A stretch of 64,000 nt of DNA from Trichosporon coremiiforme (Eukaryota > Basidiomycota > Tremellomycetes > Trichosporonales > Trichosporonaceae). The number at the start of each line of letters is the position of its first letter. Position 1 is the first letter of the stretch. Positions 9,371-21,819 of the stretch are shown here, piece by piece. The notes beneath the pieces were generated by a model. That model was given only the letters and a program-made list of their open reading frames with translations. It ran no database searches and had not been told where the DNA came from. Location of the stretch: NCBI GenBank assembly GCA_039545355.1, contig BCJJ01000020.1, positions 434,001 through 498,000 on the forward strand, in the 5' to 3' direction. The translations under genes were made by a program, and so were the position numbers.

Positions 9371-10899
9371 ATGCCGTCGTCAACTACCAACTCTCCCGCC
9401 GCCCGTCGCGCCCGCCAGTCGGCGGACCCCGTTGAGGTCCCCAACACGGCCCCTCCTCCTTACCCCGGTGACAACACGTACGACCTGACCCCTCTCCCGC
9501 ACACGGTCAATCGCCCTCGCCTGCCCGAGGACCGCCGCAACCCTCACCTCTCCCATGGTAAGTATCGCTGTCTAGCAGCACAAACAATTCCAGAAGTGGG
9601 CAAAGAAAAGTCGCCGCCGATGAGCCTCACGACGTGCAGCGGCGGCGCTGCGGTTGAGTCATGTGGATTCACGCGTCCTTGTTCATTACATTGCCAGGAA
9701 CGCAGCTGACAATCAGTTCCTGTCGACACGGCTATTGTTAAGTTCCAGACGATAGTCCGCGAGGGCAAGGAGATCATTATCGGCCGCATCAAGGTCAGCA
9801 CTGTGAGTATACGCCACCATCAGCAGCTGGAGATCACCGCATCAGCGCATTGTTGGCCCATTGTTGCTATTGTTTGTTCAACACGGGCGTCTTGCCACCC
9901 TGAACTGAGACATGAGCTGACCCGCAGCCTGGCGAGACCCAGCATGCGTTCATCCTCCGCCGCTACGACACCAACGCCATCTCGCTTAGCACCATGTTCC
10001 GCGTTGCATTCCCCGGCGCCTCGCCTGCCGAGGAGGAGCGCGAGATTGACTGGGTAGGACTGCTGGTCTCAGCTCATCGGCCACAGAACTCAGCTAACAA
10101 CAGGTTAACTCCACTTTCGACACCTCTGGCACTAACGGCAATTCGGGTGGCCGCAACTTTGTCAAGCTCGCTGGCGAGTGGGTCGACCGCCGCACTGCTA
10201 TCCACCTGGCTCCGGCCTACGGCCTGAAGGACCTCGTTGCTACCCTTGCCCGTGCCGAGCCTGACCCGTCCGTCAAGTACCGCATGTCTCAGCGCTCCCA
10301 GGCTGCTGCCGAGGACCTGCAGCGCAAGAAGGAGGCCCAGGCCACCGGCACCGGCAGCAGCTCGCGCGCCGTTCCCTCGATGTCGGCCACCGATGCCGCC
10401 CAACCCTCTCCGAAGCGCGCCCGCCAGGCTCCCCGCTCCGAGGAAACGCCCCGCCGCCTCACGCTCGAGGCCACGACGACCGTCACTGCGCCCCCGAACG
10501 CCACGATCGACATGAACGCCGAGATTGAGTCTGCCAAGCAGCTTGTCCGCGACCTTAAGAGGGAGCTGCAGCTGCGCCAGGCCGCTGGAGAAGACATTGA
10601 GGAGGCTGGCAGCTCGGAGCGCGGTATCAAGCGTCTCCCGGACGACGACGGTGTCACCATCTCCTCGGGCCAGGGCAAGGGCGGCGAGCGTGTTATCCGC
10701 ACGAACAGGCGTGTCCAGCAGGGTGGCGTCGCCCAGGCCGTCAAGACCGCCGCGTACGGCACCATGCTCTTCGGTCTTGGTGTCTCGGCTGCTCTGTAAG
10801 TAGCGACAAGGGGTGTGGGCGCCTCCACACTGTGTTATCTACTCCAGTCTGCTAACACGCCACAGCTTCCTCCCCCAGCTCGCTTCGAACTTCATGTAA
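9371..10899 (+). CDS. Bqt4-like protein: APSES/KilA-N-type domain with C-terminal membrane anchor
   Basis: Five exons (9371-9557, 9717-9802, 9928-10053, 10104-10795, 10866-10899) join with consistent phases to 374 residues. Residues ~60-215 read as a Bqt4/APSES-like fold: AIVKFQTIVREGKEIIIGRIKV, then HAFILRRYDTNAISLSTMFRVAFP and FVKLAGEWVDRRTAIHLAPAYGLKDLVATL. A long disordered linker rich in Ser, Arg and Pro contains a short charged helix (AKQLVRDLKRELQLRQAAGED). A single hydrophobic segment (~residues 348-366, YGTMLFGLGVSAALFLP) ends the protein and is completed only by splicing of the last exon. In fission yeast, Bqt4 sits in the inner nuclear membrane and tethers telomeres through Rap1. 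By architecture this should be the equivalent, though an ordinary APSES DNA-binding role cannot be ruled out. Confidence 0.82.
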
Positions 10900-13800
10900 A
10901 CGTAGCCAGTAGGGTGAGTACTTGTGCATACTTGTAGCTAGCAGTAGCGTCCGTAGCTCTGTTTATAATCCGTAGATCCGTAGGATCCATAGGTAGGCAC
11001 AAGCTCTTTGTACTTCGTAGTCGTATAGTCTCTTCCTCGTAGTGTTATACCCCAACTCTCTTCTCTCCAAACACAACCTCTGTCTCCATCATTGTTTCTC
11101 AGTTCGTCGTTGGCTTGTTTCCGTGCCCGTGCTCCTCCACACCACATAAACACACCACGAGATACAACGAAACAAGGAAGACAATGGTAAGTCCTGGTTT
11201 TTCCCAGTTCTGATCCCTATACCATTCGTAGTGCCGTAGCCCGTAGCTTGGTAGTCTCCATAGCTCCTGTAGAGTATGAACGTTTGCTGACCTGACGCTC
11301 TGCTGCGATTCAGTAAGTGGCGGAGTTGCTGCAACTCGGCAAAATGTGAAACGCAGCAAAAGTCTGGACCATGACTGGGTTCAGCACACGAGAACGCACA
11401 TTGGCGGGTTAGGTTTCCCAGACGTGACTGGGAACTGGCTGCGAGCTGCGAAGGTTGAGAAGGGATAAGGACATCGTGCATAGGCAGTGTCACGTAACAA
11501 GCCACAGTTTAAAAGGCCCGATACAGCCTTATCAGCTTCGGCCGCTGCGTTCCTGGCATGTCGAAGTTTTATCGAGTCGATGCTATGGCCGGCGGGCGCC
11601 ACTGTGCAAATGCCATAGTCGTGACAAGAGACAAGCCTACGCGTCTCGTCGAGATCTGTTAAACCGTCCCGTAGACAGGTAAACAGACGACGTAGGTAGC
11701 GTAGGTGGGAACCGAGCAGCCCTGTGTGGCCGTCGGCGTTGCCCTACATCCCTGTCCGGACCACTGGACCACAGTCCTGGACTCGTCCTGGATTCCTTGG
11801 TGTCCTGGACGCGTCCTGACGACGGCCACGACGGCAAGATATTCTTGGGACCGAAGAGCACCGAGGAACAAGCCGGTGTCTGTGTGTTGTGCATGGTTTT
11901 CTGGGCTTGGCGTAGTGTTCACGACGGACAGGGCGGACGGGCCGGGTTCGTCGTGGGTGAAGTGTGGCTGTACCTCTGTGTCAGAACAGCGGTGTCACAG
12001 AGTGTGCCTCCCTCGTCTCACATCTGACCGCCTCGCGGTGCAAAGGACAGCCCAGAGGAGACAGTACCGAGTGAGCCACAGCTATTGTTGCACAGCTAGC
12101 TAACCGTCAGCCGTTAAGCTGCCCGTGTGCCAGGCAGCGCGTCAGCCCTTTGGCCCATCAGCCGGCTGGCTGGGCAGGTTTGCGGGTTTGCACGCTAGCC
12201 TTGCTAAACGGCTGCTGCGAAACATTCGGAGTCACTAGTCTGATATTCTCGCGATGCGTCCGCGCGTCCGGCTCAGCTTGACTCAGCAAGCTTGGGAGGC
12301 TTGGACGGCACTGCCTCCGCCGCGCCACGGCGCGCCACTGTCCTAACTGCTCAGGTTGGAAGGACAGGTAAATAAGTGGCGCGTTTGAGTGTTTACGTGT
12401 TTACGTGTTTACTTCTAACGGCTTGTCAACGGCTCGTCGACAGCTCTGCGGTTGTTTGATCTCTGCAAATCTGCAATTCTCCTGATCTTTACGGGCTCGC
12501 GAAAAGGCGTCCGATTAATCACGTCCTGAACACGCGAGTTTTGCCTGGGTATGCCAAGGGACGATCCGGCACTGCGGTCCCAGCAGAGGTCGCGGCGTTG
12601 CTTCCGTTACACCTGCCTTGTCATCCCTTCCTAATCCAGCGCGCGCGGGGTGCGCGAGTGCACGGCTCTGACAGTGTCCAGCGGCGCCGACACAGGGACC
12701 GGCACGCGGCGGTCCCTCTTTCTTTTCCCAACGCCCTCCAGGAAGCGACCCCGAGACACCAGAAGCCGACTCACCGGAAGCTCCTCCGGGCATCCCGGGG
12801 CAGCCGGTGGGACCGGAAAGGACCCTCTTTTCGGCGTCCGCCGGCTCCCCCTCTGACCCCTTTGGCTTTACCCCAGTCCGTCGGCCCTCAGTACGCCCTC
12901 GGTGCCTACAACTCACCCTCAGAACGTGATGTACCACCCCGTAGCATCCCATAGTACCCCGAAAAAGATTCACCACGCGACTTGGTTCAATGTGCACGCA
13001 AGAAGTACGAAACTAAGGCAACTATCCTGCAGTGCTGTGCAAGCTCGCACTCACACGCTTCAGCCTACGCCTGCGCTTCGCCTTGCCACAAGGGCAGAGT
13101 AAGGAGCGAGGCGAGACGCCCTCTTTCTGACACTGAATTGCGCCAGGCTGAAGCAAGGTTGACGCAAGCTCTTGCTCCAGACAATGCATAACAGGCGTAA
13201 AATCCACTGGCGGGTATAAGCTTCAGCCCGTCTCTCCTGGCTGTTCGCGCGCATTGGCAGGGAAAGAGTGCCTTCAATGTGTCAGCGCGACGCGTCCCCT
13301 CCACCGCTGCCTCTTAAGCCGAAATTATGCTGCCCGCCTGACAACCGGCATGCCTCTCCTGCCCGCAAGCTTACCACCACCGCCTTATTCGAGCGATGGT
13401 CTTGGCCCACCATCCTCGTCATGAGAAAGCGGTGCTACCAGATCCCATCTGATCTCGTGCGGTCTCGGCAGGTGGTTGGAGCGCTCAAATGTATGTCTTA
13501 GTGTGAGAACTGGCCAGGAACCGAAGGAACAGGACATGAAAGGGACGACGGAACCGCTGATCAGCTGGTGCGTTATTGGCGGAGAGTGGGGGAGATAAGA
13601 CGGCAGCACCCATAGCACGAGGGCCATGAGGGCATGCGGGCTATGATGCACTGAATTCACGCGTCAGCGCCGTCAGCGTCGCATGAACAGCGATGATGTT
13701 TGGGTTCAAGCCACGGCCATCGCCTCGGAGCCTGCAGAACCTGGCAACGAGCGAAACGTGCTCTGACCTGGTCTCGGACCTCTCGGTCATGCCCGCAAGG

Positions 13801-15826
13801 CACCCCGGTGCACCCCACTGCCGGTTCAGCAACCCCACTGCAGAAGTGAGTAACGGTGCGGGCACGGGTGTGGGGCAATTGCGGCGTGCATTGGGGGTGC
13901 ATTGGGGATGTGTGCGGGCAGGGGTTTGGGGTACCACTCCGCTGGGACGCATGTACATTTGCGTGAAGCATCAAGGTGCGACAAAAAGTCGAACGACGCT
14001 TTCGCGTGAACATGGTGGGTGTGCTTGCGTTATGTGTGTTAGGAGTGCGTCAGAAGGGCGCCATGCCGCGCGCCGTTGCGCTGAGCCGTCCGATGCCAAG
14101 CTGATGCGTGCTTCCATGTCACAGACTAGCGCTAGTCCGCCTCCGTTGCAGTGCTCGGGTTAGGGCGGCCCGCCTGGCCTGTCTGACGGACCCGGCACCA
14201 GGAAACATAAACGGGGGTACCGCCGGAGGTGCGCGGGGTTGCCCAACGTCTAACGGCGCACGGCCTGCGGGGGTAGGACCCCAGCAGCGGCGAGGGGAAG
14301 ACGAGCGGAGGCAATGCAAACCCAGAAAAGCGGAGGCAGGCAGAGCAGTACGGCGACGGGGGACGAGGGCTGCGGACCCGAGGCGGGAGAGCTAGGCTGC
14401 AGAGTTTTGCATGAGTAATTGAGAGGCATGGAGGCATTGTTCAGGCAGACTGCAGCGGAGGACAGCAGAGTGCAATCTGACGACAAGGAGTTAACTTTGT
14501 CACCTCGGGATCCTGAGATGCCCGTGGAGGGACGAAGAGTGAGGGAGAGTGAAGGAGAGTGAGCACGGCGAGTGATTGGATGCCTGAGGCTAAGGGCCAA
14601 GGGAGTGGAGAGAGAGGGAGAGGTCGAGGACACCAGTCATCATAGGTCACGGCTCACTGGCTCACTGGGCTCACTGGGCGGTGCTCGCTCCAACCTTCTG
14701 CTCCCTGCCTCTACTCCCTCTGCTCTCAGCCCCCCTGCCCTGCCCTGTCGCTCTCCCTCTCCCTGCTCACTCCCTGTCTGTCGACCCTACGGCCCTACGG
14801 CCCTGCAGCCTGGTAGCCCTAGGTCAACTGCCATCATTCGCTGATCGACGCAGCAGCCATACAGGGTAGCCCAGTAAGCATCACCCCTCAAGATAGACAG
14901 ACACACACACTGCACTGCACTGTGCTGTGCTGCACTGTGCTCATCCACCACTGTCCACCCACGCTCACTCACCTAACGCCCCCTATCCAGCTACCCCGTC
15001 CAACGACCAACACCCGACATCGCCATAGACGCTCACACCAACTCCCATTGCTCCTCGTCAACATCTCCCACACCTCTTCACCTCTTTGACTCCACCCACA
15101 CTAGACTATCGCACGACACCCCACGCAACACTGCTGCTGCAGCACACACAACCGCATCGCGTCGCAGCATACGGCAACACAGTCCATGTCCACGCCCTGA
15201 TCACGACCCAGCACCCAGCACCGGATCCACCCATCGATCGCCGTATCACCGCCTTAACGCTCCTCCCTTCTTCTTCGCTTTCCCATTCATACCGCATCAT
15301 CATCACTGCATCACTGCCGTCACCGCCTGTCCGACTCCAACTTCTGTCTCACTCTCCAGTTGCTTGGAACCCAGCCTCATAGCCTGGCAGCATTCCCCAC
15401 CTCCACCCACTACCCGCAACGACAATCGCAACACCAGACCCGGCGCACGCCCGTCCAACCAGCCACGACGTCGCCTGACCCGCTTGTCTCGCCGCCTACC
15501 CAATCTCATTCGTCATCATCAGCATCACCACAGTCATCACCACAGCCATCACATATCGAGTCGGTATTCACACCATCGTCCCATTTCATCAAGGCTCCTT
15601 GTCTGTCACACCTCTGAATCCAATCTTCTCATTCCACTACCCCCATCTCCCTGCCGAGCACGTCCCAACCTTCTCCCCGCCAGAACACAATCACGACAAC
15701 GGACAAGACGCTACGTCCCCAACCACGCCCCGCCTCCCCTCGCTCCCCCCTTCCCCTTGCACTCCACCCCTCCCCCCTCTTTCACCTCCGCCCCTATCCT
15801 CTTGAACCTAGTGCACCGATCGGCTC
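10900..15826. other. 4.9-kb intergenic region with long CT-rich leader of the kinase gene
   Basis: No protein family or RNA gene is recognisable. The first ~400 bp carry many short CCGTAG/CCATAG-like words. From about 14650 to 15826 the plus strand is dominated by C, T and A with few G, including short repeats of ACTGGGCTC (14655-14690) and CACACTGCACTG (14900-14945). This resembles a very long 5' untranslated region or promoter for the kinase gene at 15827. Confidence 0.5.
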
Positions 15827-18800
15827 ATGACGGTGCATGCCCCCCAGCCGGCCATGTCCCTGCCCTCACCAAGAGAGCACATAAGCTTCAGCAGCATAGC
15901 GGCGGACGCCCCTGCGGCGTCGCTCAATGTTCCGGGGGGCTCCCATGGGCACAAGCCAGGTCCGTCGACTTCGAAGGCGGCCCCACAGTCCTCGGCAATG
16001 AGCGCAACCGCGTCTGCGTCATCAGCAGGCTCGGTCCGTCGTCCATCGACGTCTGCGTCATCGGCAGGCTCGGTCCGTCGTCCATCGACGACATCTGCGA
16101 CCAAGGGCCGCCCGGCACACGCTTCGTCGTCTATGGCCGACCCCCACGCGGGCCCCTCGTCCCAGCCTACGTCGAATCACACGTCGTCGACCGGCCTGCA
16201 CTCGTCCAACCCCCCGTCAGTTCCCGCATCCAAGAACAACAGCTTTATCGGTGGCGTGGTATCCCGGAGAGGGTCGACGCGCGACTGCCCAGAGCGGCCA
16301 GAGGTTTCCCCCGCTCTGACGAGCTCAACAAGGGCAGCAGGAGGAAGATCGCGCGCCGACAGCTTAGATGGACGACGATCGCCTACAGAATCGGAAGTGT
16401 GAGTGAACCCCGCTTGTTCCCCTGTGTTAGCGGGCGTGTGTGCTTGATGGCCCCGTTGCTCGCTACCGCGAAACGCACCCGTTATTCTGCCCCAACGATA
16501 CGGTATCCTCCTCCTCGTACTGCGCGCTACGGGCTTCTCGTACCTCGCCCAGACAATCCTCTCCCCCATGAGTCAACATGCTGATTCCTTGTAGCATCGA
16601 AACGCAGACGCTCAACATGGAACGTGACCCCGAGACGGGCCGCAAGCTCATCAACCAGTACTTGGTGAGTAGTCGTTAGCTATGCTTTTTCCAGCATGAC
16701 ATTATGCTGACTGTTCTCCAAGGTTCTTGACGAAATTGGTCACGGAACGCACGGACGCGTTCGCTTGGGCCGCGACATGTCGGTTGATGCGTCTCAGGAC
16801 GAGTTGGAGAACGATTTGGCCACCGGCCAAGGCCCGTTCTACGCCATCAAGATTGTTGACCGGAATGGCAAGAAGCGTTTGCCACCGTTCGGAAGGCGAG
16901 GACGGGAAGGCGCAAAGCTCGTCGCGGAGAACGAGATGCGTAAGGAGATTGCCATCCTGAAGAAGCTGCACCACCCGAACGTCGTTACCCTCAAGGAGAT
17001 CATCGACGACCCAGACTCGAAGCAGGTCTACATGATTCTCGAGTACTGCCAGGGTGGCGAAGTTCGATGGAAGCAAGACAACCGCCCAACGCTTACTATC
17101 GCCGAGACCCGTAAGATCTTCCGCGACACACTGCTTGGTCTTGAATACCGTACGTGCCCTCTGAGTCACTTCTGACGTCGCCTTCGCGGACTGCGCGCCT
17201 GTCAGGCTCCCCAGCTGACACTGTCGCAGTGCACCACCAGGGCGTTATTCACCGAGATATCAAGCCGAGCAACCTGCTGTGCTCCGGTGACGTTGTCAAG
17301 ATCTCAGACTTTGGATGCTCGCACTTCTCCGAGGCGCTGTACGCAGCCGACGGTGGAGGCTATGTCGACGACATTGAGCTTGCCAAGACTGCCGGCAGCC
17401 CCGCATTCTTTGCTCCTGAGATGTGTTACTCCGAAATCCCGGACGAGCCGACGCCAACGCCGGGCGCGACGTCTGACCAGAAGGTTCCCACCTTCGCCGT
17501 CCGGCCGCCGTCCACGACTCAGGAGGATGCTCCTACGACGACCAAGAGTTCGTCGACCTACGACCCTCGGCTGTCGGTCACTCGATCACAGTCCACCGCA
17601 ACGATCCCCAACCGCCAGCGACGACCAATCACGAATGCCATCGACGTGTGGGCTCTCGGTGTGACGCTCTACTGCCTGCTTTTCGGCAAGACGCCGTTCG
17701 ACGCCCAGAACGAGTACCTGTTGATGCAGGTCATTCCGACGGCCGAGTACGAGATTCCCGCCACGATGGGCAAGGAGCAGATTCCGACGTCTGGACCAGA
17801 GTCGACGGAAGAGGTGCGCGACGCGCTGGATCTGCTGTCGCGGCTCCTGGAGAAGGACGCCGGCCAGCGTATCACCCTCGACCAAGCTAAGCGACACCCC
17901 TTCGCCCTCCGTGGCATGAAGGACCCCCAGGGCTGGCTGAACCGCACTTCGATCCACGACCAGACCTGCGTCACGGTGACGAACGAGGAGGTTGCCGCGG
18001 CTGTCACTCGTGGCAACGGCATCCGCGACAAGCTGAAGCGCGGCCTGTCCAAGCTGTCGAACCGCCTTGGCTTCCACCGCAACCGCAGCCGCAGCGTGAC
18101 CGGCAGCGACAATGCCGATCAGTCAGCGGCGTCATCTGCTTCGGAGACCCCCAACACTCGCCGCGTCGCTTCCGGAGACTCGATTCCTAGCACGGCCTCG
18201 GGACCCAGCTTTGGGCGAAGATTATCAATCCTCCACCGTCACCCCTCGAACCGCGCGGCTACTAGCGCGAGTGCGCCTGGTTCGGGCGACGAGTCGTCGC
18301 GACCGGTCGGTCTCATTGCTTCGCAGCTGGGCGCTTCCCAGTCTGCTGATCGCAGCCCACCCAGCACGACGCAGCCGGTCCACAGCGAAGAGTTCCTGCG
18401 CCAACCCTCATCGCAGTCTGTTGACAACGCGCCCAGACAGATGAGGTCGATTCAGTCGCTCGAGAAGCTGCAGACCGCCTCCACCGCTTCCAACTATGGT
18501 CGCCGACGCTCGTTAGTCGAGCCCGAGATGATGCTCCGCTCAAGGTCCGCTAGTAACGCATCTTCGTCAGCAGGATCCATCCTCGGCGCCATCATGGGTC
18601 GCACGGCCCAGATCACCAAGCAGCGCTCACTCCGAGGCACTGGTCTGTCGACGATGCGTTCTAAGAGCCAGCACGACCACAGCAGCCAGGACGATCACGA
18701 TAACGTCTTCGGGTCCTCGATCGACTCGCACGCCACCGAGGGACCCAGCGAGCTGCTCCGCGGACGAAGCTTTGACGAGTCTGCGCGCCGCCAGAGCTTG

Positions 18801-19991
18801 GACACGTTCGAGTCAGGTTCGCCGTCATCTCGAGGCAGTCACGGCTTCCACAGCCCTGAGCGGTTATCCGGCTGGGACCAGCGTTTCCTGCAGGACCAGG
18901 GGATGCCTCTGCGTCGCGGCTCGAACCTGAGTGACCGCCCTGTCATGGAGATTGACGACGAGGACCTTGACTGGGACGTGGACGTGCCTGACTCAGACGA
19001 CGAGGACTCGTCCTCGAGCGACGGCTTACCCAAGGGACACGGGCTCTCGTCAGCACCCGCCGACTGGAACCTGTCCCACTGTCTGAGCGATCTCGACAAG
19101 CAGGCTGCTCGCCGCCCGGCGCCCACTTCGCCCACCCGTGCCAGCGCTGGTGGAGCCCACTCTCCCGTGCGCACATCCACGTCACAGTCGCTCCTGCGTC
19201 CTGGCGGCGGCCTCGACATGAACCGGCTGGGTCGACCTCCCAGCTCCTTCTCTTACCGCCCTCGGCCTTCGCCATTAATTAACGACGCGGCTGCCGGTGT
19301 CTCCTCGGGCGAGTCCAGCCCCAGCGGAAACCGCACCACGCCCAATGCGAGCTCGGCGCCTTCCCTGGCGGCGAGCACGAACACGGCCCCGTCCGGAGGC
19401 ATGGAGATTCTGAACAGCCAGACGACCCAGAACGGCCAGACTAACGGCCACGGCCACCTGTCTGCTCTCGCCGGCTCGGCCGTCGCGGCGGACTCTAACA
19501 CGGTCGACGACCGCTTCGCCGACGCGGACGAGGATTGCGGCTTGATGCTCGGCATGCGACGACGCAAGTCGAGCGCGCTCTCGCGAGGGAATAGCGTTCG
19601 CTCGCGCGTAGGCCAGATCCACGCCGCCCAGGCGGCCCACCAGGCTGCCAACACTACGGTCGCGGGCGCTGCTTCGCGGCTCAACGCCGCTGTCAACTCT
19701 GAGAGCACGACAAGCCTCGGCAGCCTGAACACGCACTCGTTGTCGGGCAGCGTGCCTTCCCTCTCGCCGGGCTCGTCTCCGACGCGCGCCTCTGTGCTCG
19801 CTGCGCAACAGGAGGAGCCAGCCGACTTCATCCTCAGCGACGTGCCCAGCCTGCACAGTCCACAGGACCTGCCCGTGACGCCGAAGGCTAACAGCCCCCG
19901 AAGCGAGCGGGGACCCGTCCTGTCCACTTCGAACAACAAGGGATACCTGCCCCAGCCGAGGATCGCGTCGGGGGACAGTATCGCGGAATAG
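15827..19991 (+). CDS. Snf1-activating / CaMKK-type Ser/Thr protein kinase (Sak1/Tos3/Elm1-like)
   Basis: Four exons (15827-16398, 16595-16664, 16723-17149, 17230-19991) join with consistent phases to 1,276 residues; Met10 is an alternative start. Residues 1-~210 are Ser/Pro-rich and disordered. The kinase domain runs ~212-585: glycine loop GHGTHGRVRLG, lysine in FYAIKIV, HRDIKPSN at ~364, and DFG in KISDFGCSHF. The activation segment TAGSPAFFAPEM matches the Sak1/CaMKK group. The split catalytic region LGLEY-LHHQGVIHRD is restored exactly by the third splice junction. About 75 low-complexity residues interrupt the domain just after APEM. The ~690-residue tail is Ser-rich and disordered with acidic patches. 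Such kinases phosphorylate the Snf1/AMPK T-loop and some act in morphogenesis; which role applies here is unknown. Confidence 0.88.
16012..16089 (+). repeat. 39-bp in-frame tandem duplication in the kinase gene
   Basis: Two 39-bp units (16012-16050 and 16051-16089) differ by a single base and encode two copies of the 13-residue unit SASSAGSVRRPST in the disordered N-terminus. RRPS resembles a basophilic-kinase site, so the duplication doubles a potential phosphosite. Confidence 0.9.
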
Positions 19992-21819
19992 ATAGAGCAC
20001 TCACTCCACTTCAAACCTGCACCTGCACCTGGACCGGGGACACTACGCAGCATACGACACGGATCTGCACCCCCGTGGCTGACTATTCCTTCACATTTTA
20101 TATAGTTGTATTAGAGTGTATGTTATAAGATACAATCATCTGCGCTATCTGATATGAGGCTGGCCGCGTGACTCACCGTCAATCAAATCAATCGTCACAC
20201 AGGCTGCGGATCTCGACCGAGATGATTGCTTCCTTTGTTCCCATACGCCAGCGATGTGACGGCCAAAGGTAGTCAGCTGAAGGGTAATGTTGGAGCGCGG
20301 GATGGGGCTGGAGTGTTTCACTCGCTTGGTGCGATGTCGTACGGCCGTGTGAAGCAGGTGGGGCCAAATGGGGCCGGATGCTTTGTGTGCTATCAGTTGT
20401 GCGATGACGAGCGGGGCTTGGGCAATGATTTGTGTGCCTGAATTGATAATCGAGGGCGGCCATCTGCTATCCTGCAAGTGTATCCGAGGTGAACCCGGGC
20501 TCTGGCTCTGCTCTGGACTGGCCCTCGATGGCCTTCGATCCCTCCTCGTTCCCTACCTCGATTACAGAGATTCCCGATCCAGATCGCGGCCAAATTCTCC
20601 CATGTCTCTCACCGACGTCCCAGGCCAAGTAAAGCCTAAGGAGGTTGCGGGATCAAATCAAAATTTTGCCACCTGCGTTGCCACCTGCGTTGCCACTCGG
20701 TACCTGTGTGCACCTACCTGCCCCGCCATGTCTGCCCTACTGGGCCGCAGCCTTTGCCCGCTTCAGGCTACTTCAGGCTTACGCTCGAAGATGCGGGCTG
20801 TGCGCTTGCATCAAGCTGTGGGCCAGTGGGCTGGCTGACGGGCTTGCGGTGGCAGCGGCTGAGCGCCTGGGCGGCAGCGCAGATCAGTCACCGCCAGCAG
20901 AGCATGCGCCCGACGGCCGATGGGCCGACCTGTGACCTGTGACCTGAGACCTGAGACCTGTCCAGCTATGAGATCTGTGCAGCCCCAAGCTTGCTTCTCA
21001 TTCATGAATTTGACGCTCGCCACTTGGACTTTGGACCAAAGCATCCGAAAGTGTTATGCGCCTGCAACCTGTGATGAAATGGAGCTGTTGTAAGTCGATG
21101 CGCCGATGGGATGGCGCACATGGAGTGGATTGTGGACCGAGTCTCGAGCCAAGTCTCGAGCGCATGTAGAGACCTGAAGATATGGGTGCCTGGGCCATGC
21201 CTGGCTGCTCTGGGTGCTCTGGGTGCTGGCGGGGTTGCTGGCGGGGTGCGTGTGGGCCAGGCGGGTGCAATATTGCCGAAAGGGGCAAGTAAGATTTGTG
21301 CGCACTTGGTGTTGCACCTGACCTTGTCGCCTTCGTCCCCTCTGACATACATTCTCAGATATCGATCTCGCACCGTCACTTGGTCACTTGCTTACCTTGT
21401 GTCAGCACACCCGTACACTCTGCTCATCGCCGACTCCGACACGCCGCCAGTCACATTCGGCTCATCTGTCATCACCTCCGCACTCGCACTACGCACTCGC
21501 CGCCGTCCATCAGGTTCAGCGCCGAGACACTCCACCTCCACCTGACTCAGCCCACACCCACACGACCGACGAACCGCAACCACCGGGCACCGTCATCAGC
21601 GATCCCCCCACCCGCTGATCGTCCCTGTCTACATTACCTTACTCCGCCGCCCATCGCAACAACAGTACACGCCTCGTAGCTCAAGTGTAGAGTCGACGCC
21701 CCTCCTCCCCCCACACAGCAACACAGCATAGTACACATCCGCCAGCCCCGCTCCCGCCCACACCGATCGGAATCAGTGGCAGCAGCGGCAAATTTCAGAA
21801 CCCACATCCCTAACCAGCC
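19992..21819. other. Intergenic stretch between kinase and zinc-finger genes
   Basis: No gene is supported. The last ~450 bp (21380-21819) are CA/CT-rich with few G, matching the long leaders of other regulatory genes here. Short direct repeats such as CACCTGCGTTGC (20670-20695) and TGTGACCTGAGACC (20930-20960) are present. Confidence 0.5.

Noticed and set aside
11184..11316. ATG directly followed by GTAAGT, resembling a ribosomal-protein-type first exon
   Set aside because: The best acceptor (CAG at 11311-11313) is followed by an in-frame TAA and no coding sequence follows.
15364..16584. 406-codon plus-strand ORF
   Set aside because: It overlaps the kinase gene in another frame. The kinase exon at 15827-16398 has a consistent splice junction into the conserved domain.
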